Numbered from the stretch's first letter, positions 53,088 to 60,676 are shown. The stretch is DNA of 64,000 nucleotides from Vagococcus carniphilus (GCF_014397115.1 NZ_CP060720.1:2558001-2622000), one strand, 5' to 3'. Translations and numbers: made by a program. Notes: generated by a model not told the origin, from the letters alone.

Positions 53088-53842
53088 TCCCTTCTTGACA
53101 GTGAAGTAAGTGACAGTGAAGTTGTTAATATTAGCCAAAAACAAATTATTAAAATGTTGCTAACGTTAACAGTTCCTTGTCCGTAAAACATTGCCCTTAT
53201 CAAATTACTGGATGGAACAAATGGTAAAAATTCAAAAAAGCTTACTAAACCTGAAGGCAATCTCTCCGTAGGGTATGTAATAGGAGAAAACAGCAGTCCA
53301 CCTATCATAATGATCTGAGTTGCCAATCCAACAACATTTGGAGATAACCAATAAGCTAATACAAAACCTATTGAAATCATGCACAATTGAATTAATATAA
53401 GAATTATTATTGCTTCTATAGAAAAGTTAATTTTAACTCCAAATCTAAAGTACGCTGCTAAGAATGACATAAACACTCCTGGAAGAGAGGCCATTCCCCA
53501 AATCAGAAAATCAGCAATCAAAATGTTAATCCTTGAAACAGGCAAAGTTCTTTGATAGCTTACAATTCCATCTTGTTTAGCAGTACTTATTATTTGAGCA
53601 GCAAGTACGCACCCAACTGCAATAATTCCAAGGGTAGTAGCTCCAGATGATAAATAGACTGCTGTTTCTTTATCTACATCAGGTATGAGTAAAGCTAACC
53701 CATAAACTATCGCTACTGATAAAAAGGCTTGAGTTAAAGTGAAAACAGGTAGTAAAGATTTGTGTCTTAACAAGCTCCATTTTATTAATGCAAATAATTC
53801 TTTAATTATTGATTTATTTCCGTGAGTTTTCATCGTCTCCAT
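53084..53842 (-). CDS. ABC-2 type permease (first transporter)
   Basis: The 252-residue protein has six membrane helices and the ABC-2 pattern, with the conserved region IIMIGGLLFSPITYPTERLPSGL near residue 190 and RTLPVSRINILIADFL in the second half of the N-terminal part. It overlaps its ATPase gene upstream by 29 bases. With that ATPase it is a probable exporter of the processed peptide. The resemblance in gene order to epipeptide (yyd) loci, which also have an M50 protease and ABC pair, supports this. Confidence 0.82.
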   Translation of the reverse strand: METMKTHGNKSIIKELFALIKWSLLRHKSLLPVFTLTQAFLSVAIVYGLALLIPDVDKETAVYLSSGATTLGIIAVGCVLAAQIISTAKQDGIVSYQRTLPVSRINILIADFLIWGMASLPGVFMSFLAAYFRFGVKINFSIEAIIILILIQLCMISIGFVLAYWLSPNVVGLATQIIMIGGLLFSPITYPTERLPSGLVSFFEFLPFVPSSNLIRAMFYGQGTVNVSNILIICFWLILTTSLSLTSLSRRD

Positions 53843-54764
53843 CTATCATCTCTCCATATGTTTCATTTAAGGATTTCGGCGAAATCTTATAGTTTTGAAC
53901 CTTTCTTTCTCTTATCAAATTCATGACCCAGTTAATAGCATCTGATACTTGATCGTTAGTTAATTCCATCGCTATCACCAACTCTTCATTGTCCATATTT
54001 GTTTTTATTGCATTCGGTATAATTACATCCTTCAAATCATTTAGATTAATAAAGTTTACGACCATGTGGTTTCGTTCACTTATTTCAATTGATTGTTCTT
54101 TTAAGTTTTTATCCTCCAGAACTTTCCCACGATTCATCAAAATATACCTGTCAGCATATTTTTCGACTTCTAATATGTTGTGTGTGACAACAATGATTAT
54201 ATGTCCATCATTTGAGAGTTTTTTTAAATGCTTCCATATTATCTGTCTTCTAATTGGATCTACATCGTTAGTTGGCTCGTCAAGAACTATAATTGGAGAT
54301 GGAAATGCAACAGCCATTGCAAATGACGTAAGCCTTCTAAGGCCACCCGAAAGCTTCTGTCCTGGTGTATCTTTCCACTCATCTATTTTCAATTCTTCCA
54401 ATATTTTATTACATTCTTTTTTTGCCTCTTTCTGATTAAGTCCTCTTATCTTTAAGATAGATTCGACTGACTGAGCCATTGTTACACCATCTAATGGGGC
54501 GTGTAATTGAGGCATCATAGATACGTATTCCCTTGCCATTTTGCTATCTGTTGCAAATGACACTCCATCAAATGTAATGGAACCCTTTGTAGGTTTTGTT
54601 ATTCCAATTATTTGGTTTAACATTGTCGTTTTTCCAGCACCATTATGACCAGTTATAGCTGATATCTCACCTTGATTAAAGGTCAAATTAATGTTTTCAT
54701 TTGCATAATGATTTGCTTTTTTATATTTTTTACTTAGTGAATGTAACTCCAATTGTTTATTCAA
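53814..54764 (-). CDS. ABC transporter ATP-binding protein (first transporter)
   Basis: The 316-residue ATPase has Walker A GHNGAGKTT, signature LSGGLRRLTSFAMA, Walker B IIVLDEPTNDVDP and H-loop VVTHN. A C-terminal extension of about 90 residues (after ILMNRGKVLEDK) is common in drug- and lantibiotic-type exporters. It begins 22 bases after the M50 protease gene and overlaps its permease. The extension may bind the peptide or control coupling. Confidence 0.85.
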   Translation of the reverse strand: MNKQLELHSLSKKYKKANHYANENINLTFNQGEISAITGHNGAGKTTMLNQIIGITKPTKGSITFDGVSFATDSKMAREYVSMMPQLHAPLDGVTMAQSVESILKIRGLNQKEAKKECNKILEELKIDEWKDTPGQKLSGGLRRLTSFAMAVAFPSPIIVLDEPTNDVDPIRRQIIWKHLKKLSNDGHIIIVVTHNILEVEKYADRYILMNRGKVLEDKNLKEQSIEISERNHMVVNFINLNDLKDVIIPNAIKTNMDNEELVIAMELTNDQVSDAINWVMNLIRERKVQNYKISPKSLNETYGEMIDGDDENSRK

Positions 54765-54786
54765 AACTGACCTCCTATAATTTGGT

Positions 54787-55659
54787 TTAATTGAATTGAT
54801 TGAAAATCGGGATTATCCATAACAATAACATCATTATCAGTGAAGAAAGACTAACTATCTCTACTATAAATGACACTCCTTGACCAATATCTTCAAAATA
54901 AAACGGATTGTCTGCGAGGAAAGATGTCAATATATTAATATCAGTTTTCTTAGTTATGATAAATTGCCATATTAGTCTTGTTATTAGTATTGATGCTCCA
55001 ATTGAAGCTAATCCACTACCACTACCAAATGCAACTAAGAATACTGCCAAAAAAATTATATCCAATGACATCCCAGATACAATAGCAGTAATCCTCCCAA
55101 GTTTGCTCCATGTCCAGACATGAGTCATAGGAACCGTCGCAACGGCTTTGGTTATGTTAATATTGATTTTATTTGAACTTCCCGAGAATATAATATGCAT
55201 AAATTCATGAAAAACTGTTGATACAATTGAAATAGGAATAGCGATTAGAAAGAACTTTAAGGGATTTGCAAATAATATATTTACTGCACTTTCAAAAGGA
55301 AATCCTTTAGTAAAGACTTCAATGACACTAATAAAAAAAGCAACTATACCGCAAATAATTATTAAGAGGGACAATGCTTTGAATAGGCCACCCTTAGGTT
55401 CTTGCGATAGCTTGATCTTATCATCAATCGAGGAACTTCTCTCTACCAAAATTCCACTTTCGACCAACTCCAAGAATGATTCTTCGTCAATTAATTCGAG
55501 TGAATTAAGCTGTCTTACCACTTCATCACTTAATATCAAGAGTTGATTTCCTTCTGATATGTACACCCAATCACCATTCTTTAACTTGCGTTTTAATGAG
55601 TGAGCTTCAACATATGTTGGTTCTACTTTTTCTCTTGATAGTATTGGAATATTTCCCAT
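54787..55659 (-). CDS. M50-family membrane metalloprotease
   Basis: The 290-residue protein has a soluble N-terminal part of about 85 residues with a winged-helix look (LLILSDEVVRQLNSLELIDEE), then about five membrane helices. The zinc motif is HEFMH at 151-155 in FHEFMHIIFSG, and the likely third ligand is Asp200 in SGMSLD. M50 proteases cut within or near membranes; YydH-type members mature RiPP peptides. The N-terminal part resembles PqqD/RRE-like peptide-binding folds, which is an inference. It overlaps the ThiF-like gene by 37 bases. Confidence 0.82.
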   Translation of the reverse strand: MGNIPILSREKVEPTYVEAHSLKRKLKNGDWVYISEGNQLLILSDEVVRQLNSLELIDEESFLELVESGILVERSSSIDDKIKLSQEPKGGLFKALSLLIIICGIVAFFISVIEVFTKGFPFESAVNILFANPLKFFLIAIPISIVSTVFHEFMHIIFSGSSNKININITKAVATVPMTHVWTWSKLGRITAIVSGMSLDIIFLAVFLVAFGSGSGLASIGASILITRLIWQFIITKKTDINILTSFLADNPFYFEDIGQGVSFIVEIVSLSSLIMMLLLWIIPIFNQFN

Positions 55660-56756
55660 TGGGAGACATCTCCTTTACCGCAAGTTGGACATTCATCTTC
55701 GAATCTTGGCCAAGTTTTGTGAGTAAACGAATTTCCATCTTCATAGTTTATTTCGTATTGAGTTCCTAAACTTTTCGGTTCAGTATACCCAGTAGTCACT
55801 CTTATTAATTCATCGACAATAGAGGCTGTTAATTGGAATATACCTGGTCCATATGCTATTGAAGGTGGGTCAAATTGAATGTTTCTAAAACCTACAAATT
55901 GCTCTATGAATTTTGGGTCATTTTTACTAAAGTTTAAATTCATGCAATCAAAACATCCTGTTTCTTGTGGTATTACTGTATAAACTCTTCCTCTACTAAC
56001 CTGGGAAGCTCCGAACACACAAGGAAGTCCAACTTTAACAATGGCTTCATTAACAATTCTATGAATGATAAAAGGTGGTTCATCAATTGCACAAATCACA
56101 ATATCAATTCCCTCCGTTAGCTCAACAACATCATTTACATCCATTATTTTCTTATCTACAGTTTCAACTATTATGTTTGAGTTCATTTCATTAATGGCTC
56201 TTTTAGCCACCACTGTTTTCTTCTCTCCAACATCAGACTCTCTATATAGTAATTGGCGTCCAAGATTACTCGATTCAACTCGGTCATAATCAACCATTCT
56301 GATCATCTTAGGACCAAGACCAGCAAGCAACGTTACAATGTTAGAACCACCGCCACCAAGTCCTAATAATAGAATATTTAAATTATTAATTTTATTTTGA
56401 ATTTCGAATCTATTATCTTCAGCTTTACAGTATCTACTGAAATAATTCACGTTAGCTATGTATCTATCTTCAACCGACAGACTAGGGTATGTTTCTTCAA
56501 TTAAGCCTTCCTCATTTAAAAAATCTATTCCTTCTTCAACGTCTTTAGCCGTTAATTCTGGATATTTTTCTTTCATTTCAACTACAACGTCATTAAATGA
56601 TCTAACGCCATCAAGAGTATTTGACAATGTCCAGAATTGCCCTTCCACGTCATCAAATTCAGTAGTAATTCCAAGCTGGGCCCCTACTCTGAATCTCTCT
56701 TTATTTAATTGGTACAGCGGATAAATTGGTTTAATTCTTGGATATTCATACTTCAT
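55623..56756 (-). CDS. ThiF/E1-like adenylating enzyme with RRE-like N-terminus
   Basis: The 377-residue protein has an N-terminal domain of about 100 residues with PqqD/MccB-like features (WTLSNTLDGVRSFNDVVVEM, GIDFLNEEGLIEE). An E1-like Rossmann domain follows, with LGLGGGGSN (131-139), MVDYDRVESSNLGRQLLY (Arg167) and DIVICAIDEPP. Two CxxC pairs for structural zinc are at 268/271 and 356/359. E1-like enzymes adenylate a C-terminal carboxylate, and MccB of the microcin C7 system and related RiPP enzymes work on short ribosomal peptides. The 22-residue peptide gene just upstream is the evident substrate. It is not a thiamine or molybdopterin enzyme by context. Confidence 0.85.
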   Translation of the reverse strand: MKYEYPRIKPIYPLYQLNKERFRVGAQLGITTEFDDVEGQFWTLSNTLDGVRSFNDVVVEMKEKYPELTAKDVEEGIDFLNEEGLIEETYPSLSVEDRYIANVNYFSRYCKAEDNRFEIQNKINNLNILLLGLGGGGSNIVTLLAGLGPKMIRMVDYDRVESSNLGRQLLYRESDVGEKKTVVAKRAINEMNSNIIVETVDKKIMDVNDVVELTEGIDIVICAIDEPPFIIHRIVNEAIVKVGLPCVFGASQVSRGRVYTVIPQETGCFDCMNLNFSKNDPKFIEQFVGFRNIQFDPPSIAYGPGIFQLTASIVDELIRVTTGYTEPKSLGTQYEINYEDGNSFTHKTWPRFEDECPTCGKGDVSQWEIFQYYQEKK

Positions 56757-56775
56757 TCTTTTCTCTCCTTATTTA

Positions 56776-56804
56776 GAAAAATGGCGAGATATCTCTATCT
56801 CGCC
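56776..56804 (-). terminator. Hairpin terminator between peptide gene and thiF-like gene
   Basis: On the minus strand GGCGAGAT pairs perfectly with ATCTCGCC around a 6-base loop and is followed by ATTTTT. It would end most transcripts after the peptide gene, with some read-through into the enzyme genes. Confidence 0.8.
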
Positions 56805-56826
56805 TAATAGTTATTTGGTTATCAAA

Positions 56827-56895
56827 TTAGATAACAATCCACCATGCTGTTGCGTCAACTGTGTCTGCTTTACGTACATTAACTTTTTTCATCAT
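56827..56895 (-). CDS. Candidate RiPP or pheromone precursor peptide
   Basis: The frame encodes 22 residues from the first ATG, or 21 from the second, which is 8 bases after GGAGG and is preferred. The peptide is basic at its N-terminus (KKVNVRK) and hydrophobic at its C-terminus (ADTVDATAWWIVI), with two adjacent tryptophans. It has a strong AAAGGAGG ribosome site, is followed by a terminator hairpin, and precedes the ThiF/E1-like gene. There is no cysteine and no double-glycine leader. The arrangement is the usual one for a RiPP precursor. Confidence 0.72.
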   Translation of the reverse strand: MMKKVNVRKADTVDATAWWIVI

Positions 56896-57075
56896 ATTTT
56901 CCTCCTTTCCTAAACCTCTTATAAAGTTTTTTTGCGAAACAGAAAGTTAATTTCTCTTTCGATATATTTATAATACCTTTTATAATCATCAATATTCTTG
57001 TCTGGTAATAACTGACAACCTAAATGTAACATTCGGCATAATAAATAAATTTTTAAACAAAATTAAATTAAAACG

Positions 57076-57105
57076 TTGAATTTAAACCACTATTAAGAGT
57101 ATAGT
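57076..57105 (+). promoter_or_regulatory. Promoter of the CPBP protease gene
   Basis: TTGAAT (57076-57081) and TATAGT (57100-57105) are 18 bases apart, 31 bases before the gene's ATG. The 241-base gap to the peptide gene must also hold that gene's promoter on the other strand, which I could not resolve. Confidence 0.55.
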
Positions 57106-57136
57106 TTACTCATTATATAAAAAAGGAGTGTAACAA

Positions 57137-57925
57137 ATGAGCGTAAAACAAACTAAAATACAGAATAAAAGAAGGTTTAGACCTAATAGAACAACAACAA
57201 TAATCATCCTATCTTTAGCAGCTTTTATATTGGGACCTATCGTATCACTCTTTCTTGTCTATGGAACTACTACTTTTTTAAACATCGAGATGGGACTTAG
57301 TGAATTGATTATAACAACACCATATAACATGATTATTAGCATGTTAGGATATCCAATTATTTTATATTTCTTGATTATCATCAACAATAAAATGTATGAA
57401 AAAGATCTCACTAAATTTGGCTTTTCAACTAAAAATATCGGTTCAAAAATTGCTAAAGGTATAGTAATAGGAACTATTTTAGCGATGAGCTTGTATCTTT
57501 CTTCAACACTATTATCAACTGTTACTATATCGGTAAATAGCAACTCCAACACTTTAATCATCCTTCTATTTATCATAGGTTTCTTTTTTCAGGGAATGGC
57601 TGAAGAAGTTTTAATGCGTTCGATTATAATGAAAGAAATTCAAAATAAAACTAATCTCATAATTGCCATAGTTAGCAACTCTCTGATATTTTCTCTATTC
57701 CATCTATCTGCTCCTGGTGTAACAGCTTTGCCAGTAATTAATTTATTTCTGTTTGGCATAATGTTCTCTTTAATCTATTACACTACAAACAACATGTGGT
57801 TGACAGGTTTCGCTCACGGAGCCTGGAACATTGTTCTTGGAGTATTTATTGGAACTGAAATAAGTGGGCAAGTTATTGAAAACAGTCTCTTTCGTACAAT
57901 ATCTACCCCTTTAAAACTACTTTAA
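57137..57925 (+). CDS. CPBP-family intramembrane metalloprotease
   Basis: The 262-residue protein has about seven membrane helices and all CPBP (Abi/CAAX-like) motifs: EEVLMR (Glu156-Glu157), FSLFH (His190) and GFAHGAWN. In Firmicutes such proteins often sit in bacteriocin loci and give self-immunity or process peptides. It is divergent from the peptide operon, 241 bases from the precursor gene. AAGGAG precedes the ATG. An immunity role is an inference. Confidence 0.85.
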   Translation: MSVKQTKIQNKRRFRPNRTTTIIILSLAAFILGPIVSLFLVYGTTTFLNIEMGLSELIITTPYNMIISMLGYPIILYFLIIINNKMYEKDLTKFGFSTKNIGSKIAKGIVIGTILAMSLYLSSTLLSTVTISVNSNSNTLIILLFIIGFFFQGMAEEVLMRSIIMKEIQNKTNLIIAIVSNSLIFSLFHLSAPGVTALPVINLFLFGIMFSLIYYTTNNMWLTGFAHGAWNIVLGVFIGTEISGQVIENSLFRTISTPLKLL

Positions 57926-57960
57926 GCGGAGGAGATTTTGGTCTGGAAGGAGGCCTTGTT

Positions 57961-58053
57961 ATGTCAGTATTTACTATAATTATTATTATCATTCTAATAT
58001 TCACAGCAAAAAAATTAACATATCTTGGTAAAATAAAAAGAAGCATAGAATAA
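57961..58053 (+). CDS. Small membrane peptide, 30 residues
   Basis: A short frame with a very good ribosome site (AAGGAGG, 7 bases before the ATG) encodes MSVFTIIIIIILIF followed by a basic tail (AKKLTYLGKIKRSIE). One hydrophobic helix plus positive tail is the form of holin-like type I toxins or of small bacteriocin immunity peptides. A weak hairpin (GAAGCA with TGCTTC) follows the stop. It may be co-transcribed with the CPBP gene. Confidence 0.5.
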   Translation: MSVFTIIIIIILIFTAKKLTYLGKIKRSIE

Positions 58054-58152
58054 AAATTCTGCTTCACTTCAATATTATTTGAATTTATATATATATATTA
58101 TTCTATTTAATCGTACATGTATCAATATCAATCTTATAAGAGGTTGCGTCAA

Positions 58153-58401
58153 TTAATCCCATTTTTTTACAATTAAATTCTGTTTGTTTTCTATAGCTGT
58201 TTTAATAGTTTCCAAAGTAATATTCCATAAATAAGGAATTAGTAACACATCATCTACTGGAGTCAGATTAGTTTGATTACTACGAATCAAACCCATTTTC
58301 AAATGATTCATAGATAAATATGGATAGTGATACTTTGTCAATAGTTTTTGAGCTAAGTTAGTTTTTCCAGTATGCGTAGTTCCTGTAATTAATATAATCA
58401 T
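58153..58401 (-). pseudogene. P-loop kinase-like gene, truncated
   Basis: The 82-residue frame has a Walker A motif (ILITGTTHTGKTNLAQ) and resembles the N-terminal half of small nucleoside-kinase-like P-loop proteins, which are normally about twice this length. The frame stops beside GTTGCGTCAA (58144-58153), which matches the end of the IS256-family element, so an insertion and deletion probably cut the gene. It lies just inside the right direct repeat. Confidence 0.6.
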
Positions 58402-58440
58402 CTATACATCAATTCCTTCCTATTTATAAAACTTTAGAAT

Positions 58441-58459
58441 AACCTCATCATTTATGATA
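58441..58459. repeat. Direct repeat at rlmH 3' end; candidate att site (right)
   Basis: AACCTCATCATTTATGATA overlaps the last codons and stop of rlmH. On the coding strand it reads TATCATAAATGATGAGGTT, very close to the SCC attachment core of staphylococcal rlmH (orfX), as I recall it. The second perfect copy is at 46100-46118. Confidence 0.65.
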
Positions 58460-58927
58460 CGCATGTCCATGGATTATCCTAAACGCCCGATACACTTGCT
58501 CTGTCAGTATCAATCGCATCAATTGATGTGGATAAGTTAATCGTCCAAATGATATTTGTGCGTCACTTCTCTTCATAACTTCATCTGATAATCCTAGCGA
58601 GCCACCAATAACAAATGTGAATGAACTTGTTCCCCTTGTACTTAGTTGGTCAATTTGATTGGCGAATCCTTCTGAAGTGATTTCTTTTCCTTGAATAGCT
58701 AAAGCAAATACATAATCATTATCTGATATTTTAGCTAGTATTTTTTGTCCTTCTTTTTCTTTTACTTGGATCATCTCTAATTCACTTAGATTCTCTGGTG
58801 CTTTTTCATCTGGCACTTCAATGATTTCAAACTTACAATACTTGCCTAATCGTTTTTCATACTCTGCAATTCCTTGTTTTAAATATTTTTCTTTTAGTTT
58901 TCCTACGGCAATAATTTTTATTTTCAT
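58448..58927 (-). CDS. rlmH: 23S rRNA pseudouridine-1915 N3-methyltransferase
   Basis: The 159-residue SPOUT methyltransferase is highly conserved: [16 protein letters not shown] at the start, [13 protein letters not shown] for the SAM-binding knot, and [19 protein letters not shown] at the end. It methylates pseudouridine 1915 in helix 69 of 23S rRNA. Its 3' end is a known attachment site for mobile cassettes in staphylococci, and here it carries one copy of the island's direct repeat. Confidence 0.95.
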   Translation of the reverse strand: MKIKIIAVGKLKEKYLKQGIAEYEKRLGKYCKFEIIEVPDEKAPENLSELEMIQVKEKEGQKILAKISDNDYVFALAIQGKEITSEGFANQIDQLSTRGTSSFTFVIGGSLGLSDEVMKRSDAQISFGRLTYPHQLMRLILTEQVYRAFRIIHGHAYHK

Positions 58928-58968
58928 GAATGTTCGTCCTTTTCACTTATTTTTTATTAATTGGAAAG

Positions 58969-59067
58969 TTATACACATCTATCCACAGTTTTATCCACAT
59001 AAATATCCCTTTTTCTTTAGTTATCAACGGACTTATCCACCGCACTGTGGATGAACCGTGTGGAAAA
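58969..59067. other. DnaA-box cluster
   Basis: Seven 9-base sequences match the DnaA box TTATNCACA with two mismatches or fewer. On the plus strand: TTATACACA (58969), CTATCCACA (58979), TTATCCACA (58991), TTATCAACG (59021), TTATCCACC (59033). On the minus strand: TCATCCACA (59054-59046), TTTTCCACA (59067-59059). Two are perfect. A very AT-rich stretch follows to about 59145. Confidence 0.75.
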
Positions 59068-59178
59068 CTAGATAAATTTGACCATCTATTTCTTAATTTT
59101 TCATGTTTAATTCATTATTTTTAAGTTAAAAAATTGAAATTTAACGAAAGTTCTTCACTTTTTTTTCAAAATTGAGGG

Positions 59179-59208
59179 TTAGACTATAGTCAATAAACAA
59201 ATTATAAT
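59179..59208 (+). promoter_or_regulatory. htrA promoter
   Basis: TTAGAC (59179-59184), 18 bases, then TATAAT (59203-59208), about 50 bases before the htrA start. The palindrome GACTATAGTC covers the -35 side and could bind a stress regulator. Confidence 0.6.
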
Positions 59209-59238
59209 AAATATAGATAAGTAATTAAAGGAGGAAAG

Positions 59239-59280
59239 GTGTTTATCACCGAAAATTATGAGAAAAGACGTAACCCCTAA
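59239..59280 (+). other. Possible 13-codon leader frame overlapping htrA start
   Basis: GTG at 59239, directly after AAAGGAGGAAAG, opens a 13-codon frame that ends at TAA 59278-59280, past the htrA ATG. The same bases (GGTGTTTATCACC) can form a small hairpin that would bring the ribosome site nearer to the htrA ATG. Either way the spacing is unusual. Confidence 0.35.
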
Positions 59281-60619
59281 TTCTTCAAAATCAAATAAAG
59301 AAAAGGTTGTTTATAATCAACCAAAAAATAATTCTTACATGAAACGTTTTGGTGTTTCTTTATTAGCTGGTGCTCTAGGTGGCATGCTAGTTGTTGGTGG
59401 CTATACTGCTATTAATCATAACAGCAATAGTAGCGACAAAGTAACTTCTGTCACTCCTTCAAAAAGTGAAGTTAACGATACAGGTAAAACAAAAGTTCAA
59501 AATGCAAAAGTAGATGTTTCAACTGATGTTACAAAAGCTGTTAAAAATGTAGAGGATGCAGTTGTTTCTGTTACTACTCTTCAAAAACAACAAAGTCAGC
59601 TATCTGATTTAGAACGTATTTTTGGTCCTTCTGACAATAATAAAAATGATGGTGAATTAGCTGAAGCTAGTGAAGGTAGTGGTGTTATTTACCGAAAAGA
59701 TGGTAATAAAGCCTACATCGTTACAAACAATCACGTTGTCGCAAATGCTGACGCTGTAAGTATTCTATTTAATAACGGTGAAAAAACAGAAGCCAAAATT
59801 GTTGGAACTGACGTTTATAGTGACTTAGCTGTCTTAGAAATTTCATCTAAAAATGTAACAACTGTGGCCGAATTTGCTGACTCTAATGATATCAAAGTTG
59901 GTGAGCCTGCATTAGCTATGGGATCTCCATTAGGTTCTACCTTCTCTAATTCAGTTTCTCAAGGTATCGTTTCTGCGAAAGACCGTATGATTAATAACCA
60001 AACTGAAGATGGTCAATTAATTAGTAGTAACGCGATTCAAACGGATGCTGCCATTAACCCTGGTAACTCTGGTGGTGCTCTAATTAATTCAAGTGGACAA
60101 GTCATCGGTATTAACTCAAGCAAAATAGCTCAAGCAGCTTCTGGTGTGTCTGCTGAAGGTATGGGATTTGCTATTCCAAGTAACGATGTTGTTTCTATTA
60201 TTAACCAACTTGAAAAAGGTAAACCTGTTGCTCGTCCAATGCTTGGTGTGTCAATGATTGACCTAAACATTGTTAGTGCTGAAGAACGTGAAAGTGTTCT
60301 TAAATTAAAAGATAAAGATATCACTAACGGTGTAGTTGTTGGTGGTGTAGAAAAAGATTCACCTGCAGAAAAAGCTGGTATTAAAAAATATGATGTCATT
60401 ACAGAATTAGATGGTAAAGCCATCAATAATAAATCAGAATTACAATCTGTTTTATATCGCAAAAAAATCGGTGATGACATGGATATAACTTTCTATCACG
60501 AAGGTAAAAAACAAACTAAAAAAGTTAAACTTGACCAAGATTCAGCTAAATTGCTAGAAAAACAACAAAAACAACAAAAAGAAAAAGAAAGTTTAGACCA
60601 AAGTAATTTCCAACAATAA
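59258..60619 (+). CDS. htrA: HtrA/DegP-like serine protease
   Basis: The 453-residue protein has a cytoplasmic N-terminus, one membrane helix (FGVSLLAGALGGMLVVGGYTA), a trypsin-like domain with His in VTNNHVVANAD, Asp in YSDLAVLEI and Ser in NPGNSGGALINS, and a C-terminal PDZ domain (VGGVEKDSPAEKAGIKKYDVI). It degrades misfolded proteins at the outer membrane face. The ATG is 21 bases from GGAGG, longer than normal. It is convergent with walJ. Confidence 0.93.
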   Translation: MRKDVTPNSSKSNKEKVVYNQPKNNSYMKRFGVSLLAGALGGMLVVGGYTAINHNSNSSDKVTSVTPSKSEVNDTGKTKVQNAKVDVSTDVTKAVKNVEDAVVSVTTLQKQQSQLSDLERIFGPSDNNKNDGELAEASEGSGVIYRKDGNKAYIVTNNHVVANADAVSILFNNGEKTEAKIVGTDVYSDLAVLEISSKNVTTVAEFADSNDIKVGEPALAMGSPLGSTFSNSVSQGIVSAKDRMINNQTEDGQLISSNAIQTDAAINPGNSGGALINSSGQVIGINSSKIAQAASGVSAEGMGFAIPSNDVVSIINQLEKGKPVARPMLGVSMIDLNIVSAEERESVLKLKDKDITNGVVVGGVEKDSPAEKAGIKKYDVITELDGKAINNKSELQSVLYRKKIGDDMDITFYHEGKKQTKKVKLDQDSAKLLEKQQKQQKEKESLDQSNFQQ

Positions 60620-60630
60620 AACGACCAAAT

Positions 60631-60676
60631 AAAAACCATTAGATTTTCAACTTTTCGAAAATCTAATGGTTTTTTT
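60631..60676. terminator. Bidirectional terminator between htrA and walJ
   Basis: AAAAACCATTAGATTTTC pairs perfectly with GAAAATCTAATGGTTTTT around a short loop, with A and T tracts on both sides. Confidence 0.92.

Noticed and set aside
55623-56756. ThiF-like protein as thiamine or molybdopterin biosynthesis enzyme
   Set aside because: No thiamine or molybdopterin genes are nearby, it has an extra N-terminal domain of about 100 residues, and it follows a short peptide gene.
56849-56858. GTTGCGTCAA inside the peptide gene as an IS end
   Set aside because: Ten bases match, but they encode part of the VDAT segment and no further similarity follows; chance is sufficient.
46100-58459. The island as a staphylococcal SCCmec
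   Set aside because: Only the attachment-like repeat matches. There is no mec gene, no ccr recombinase and no typical SCC joining-region gene.
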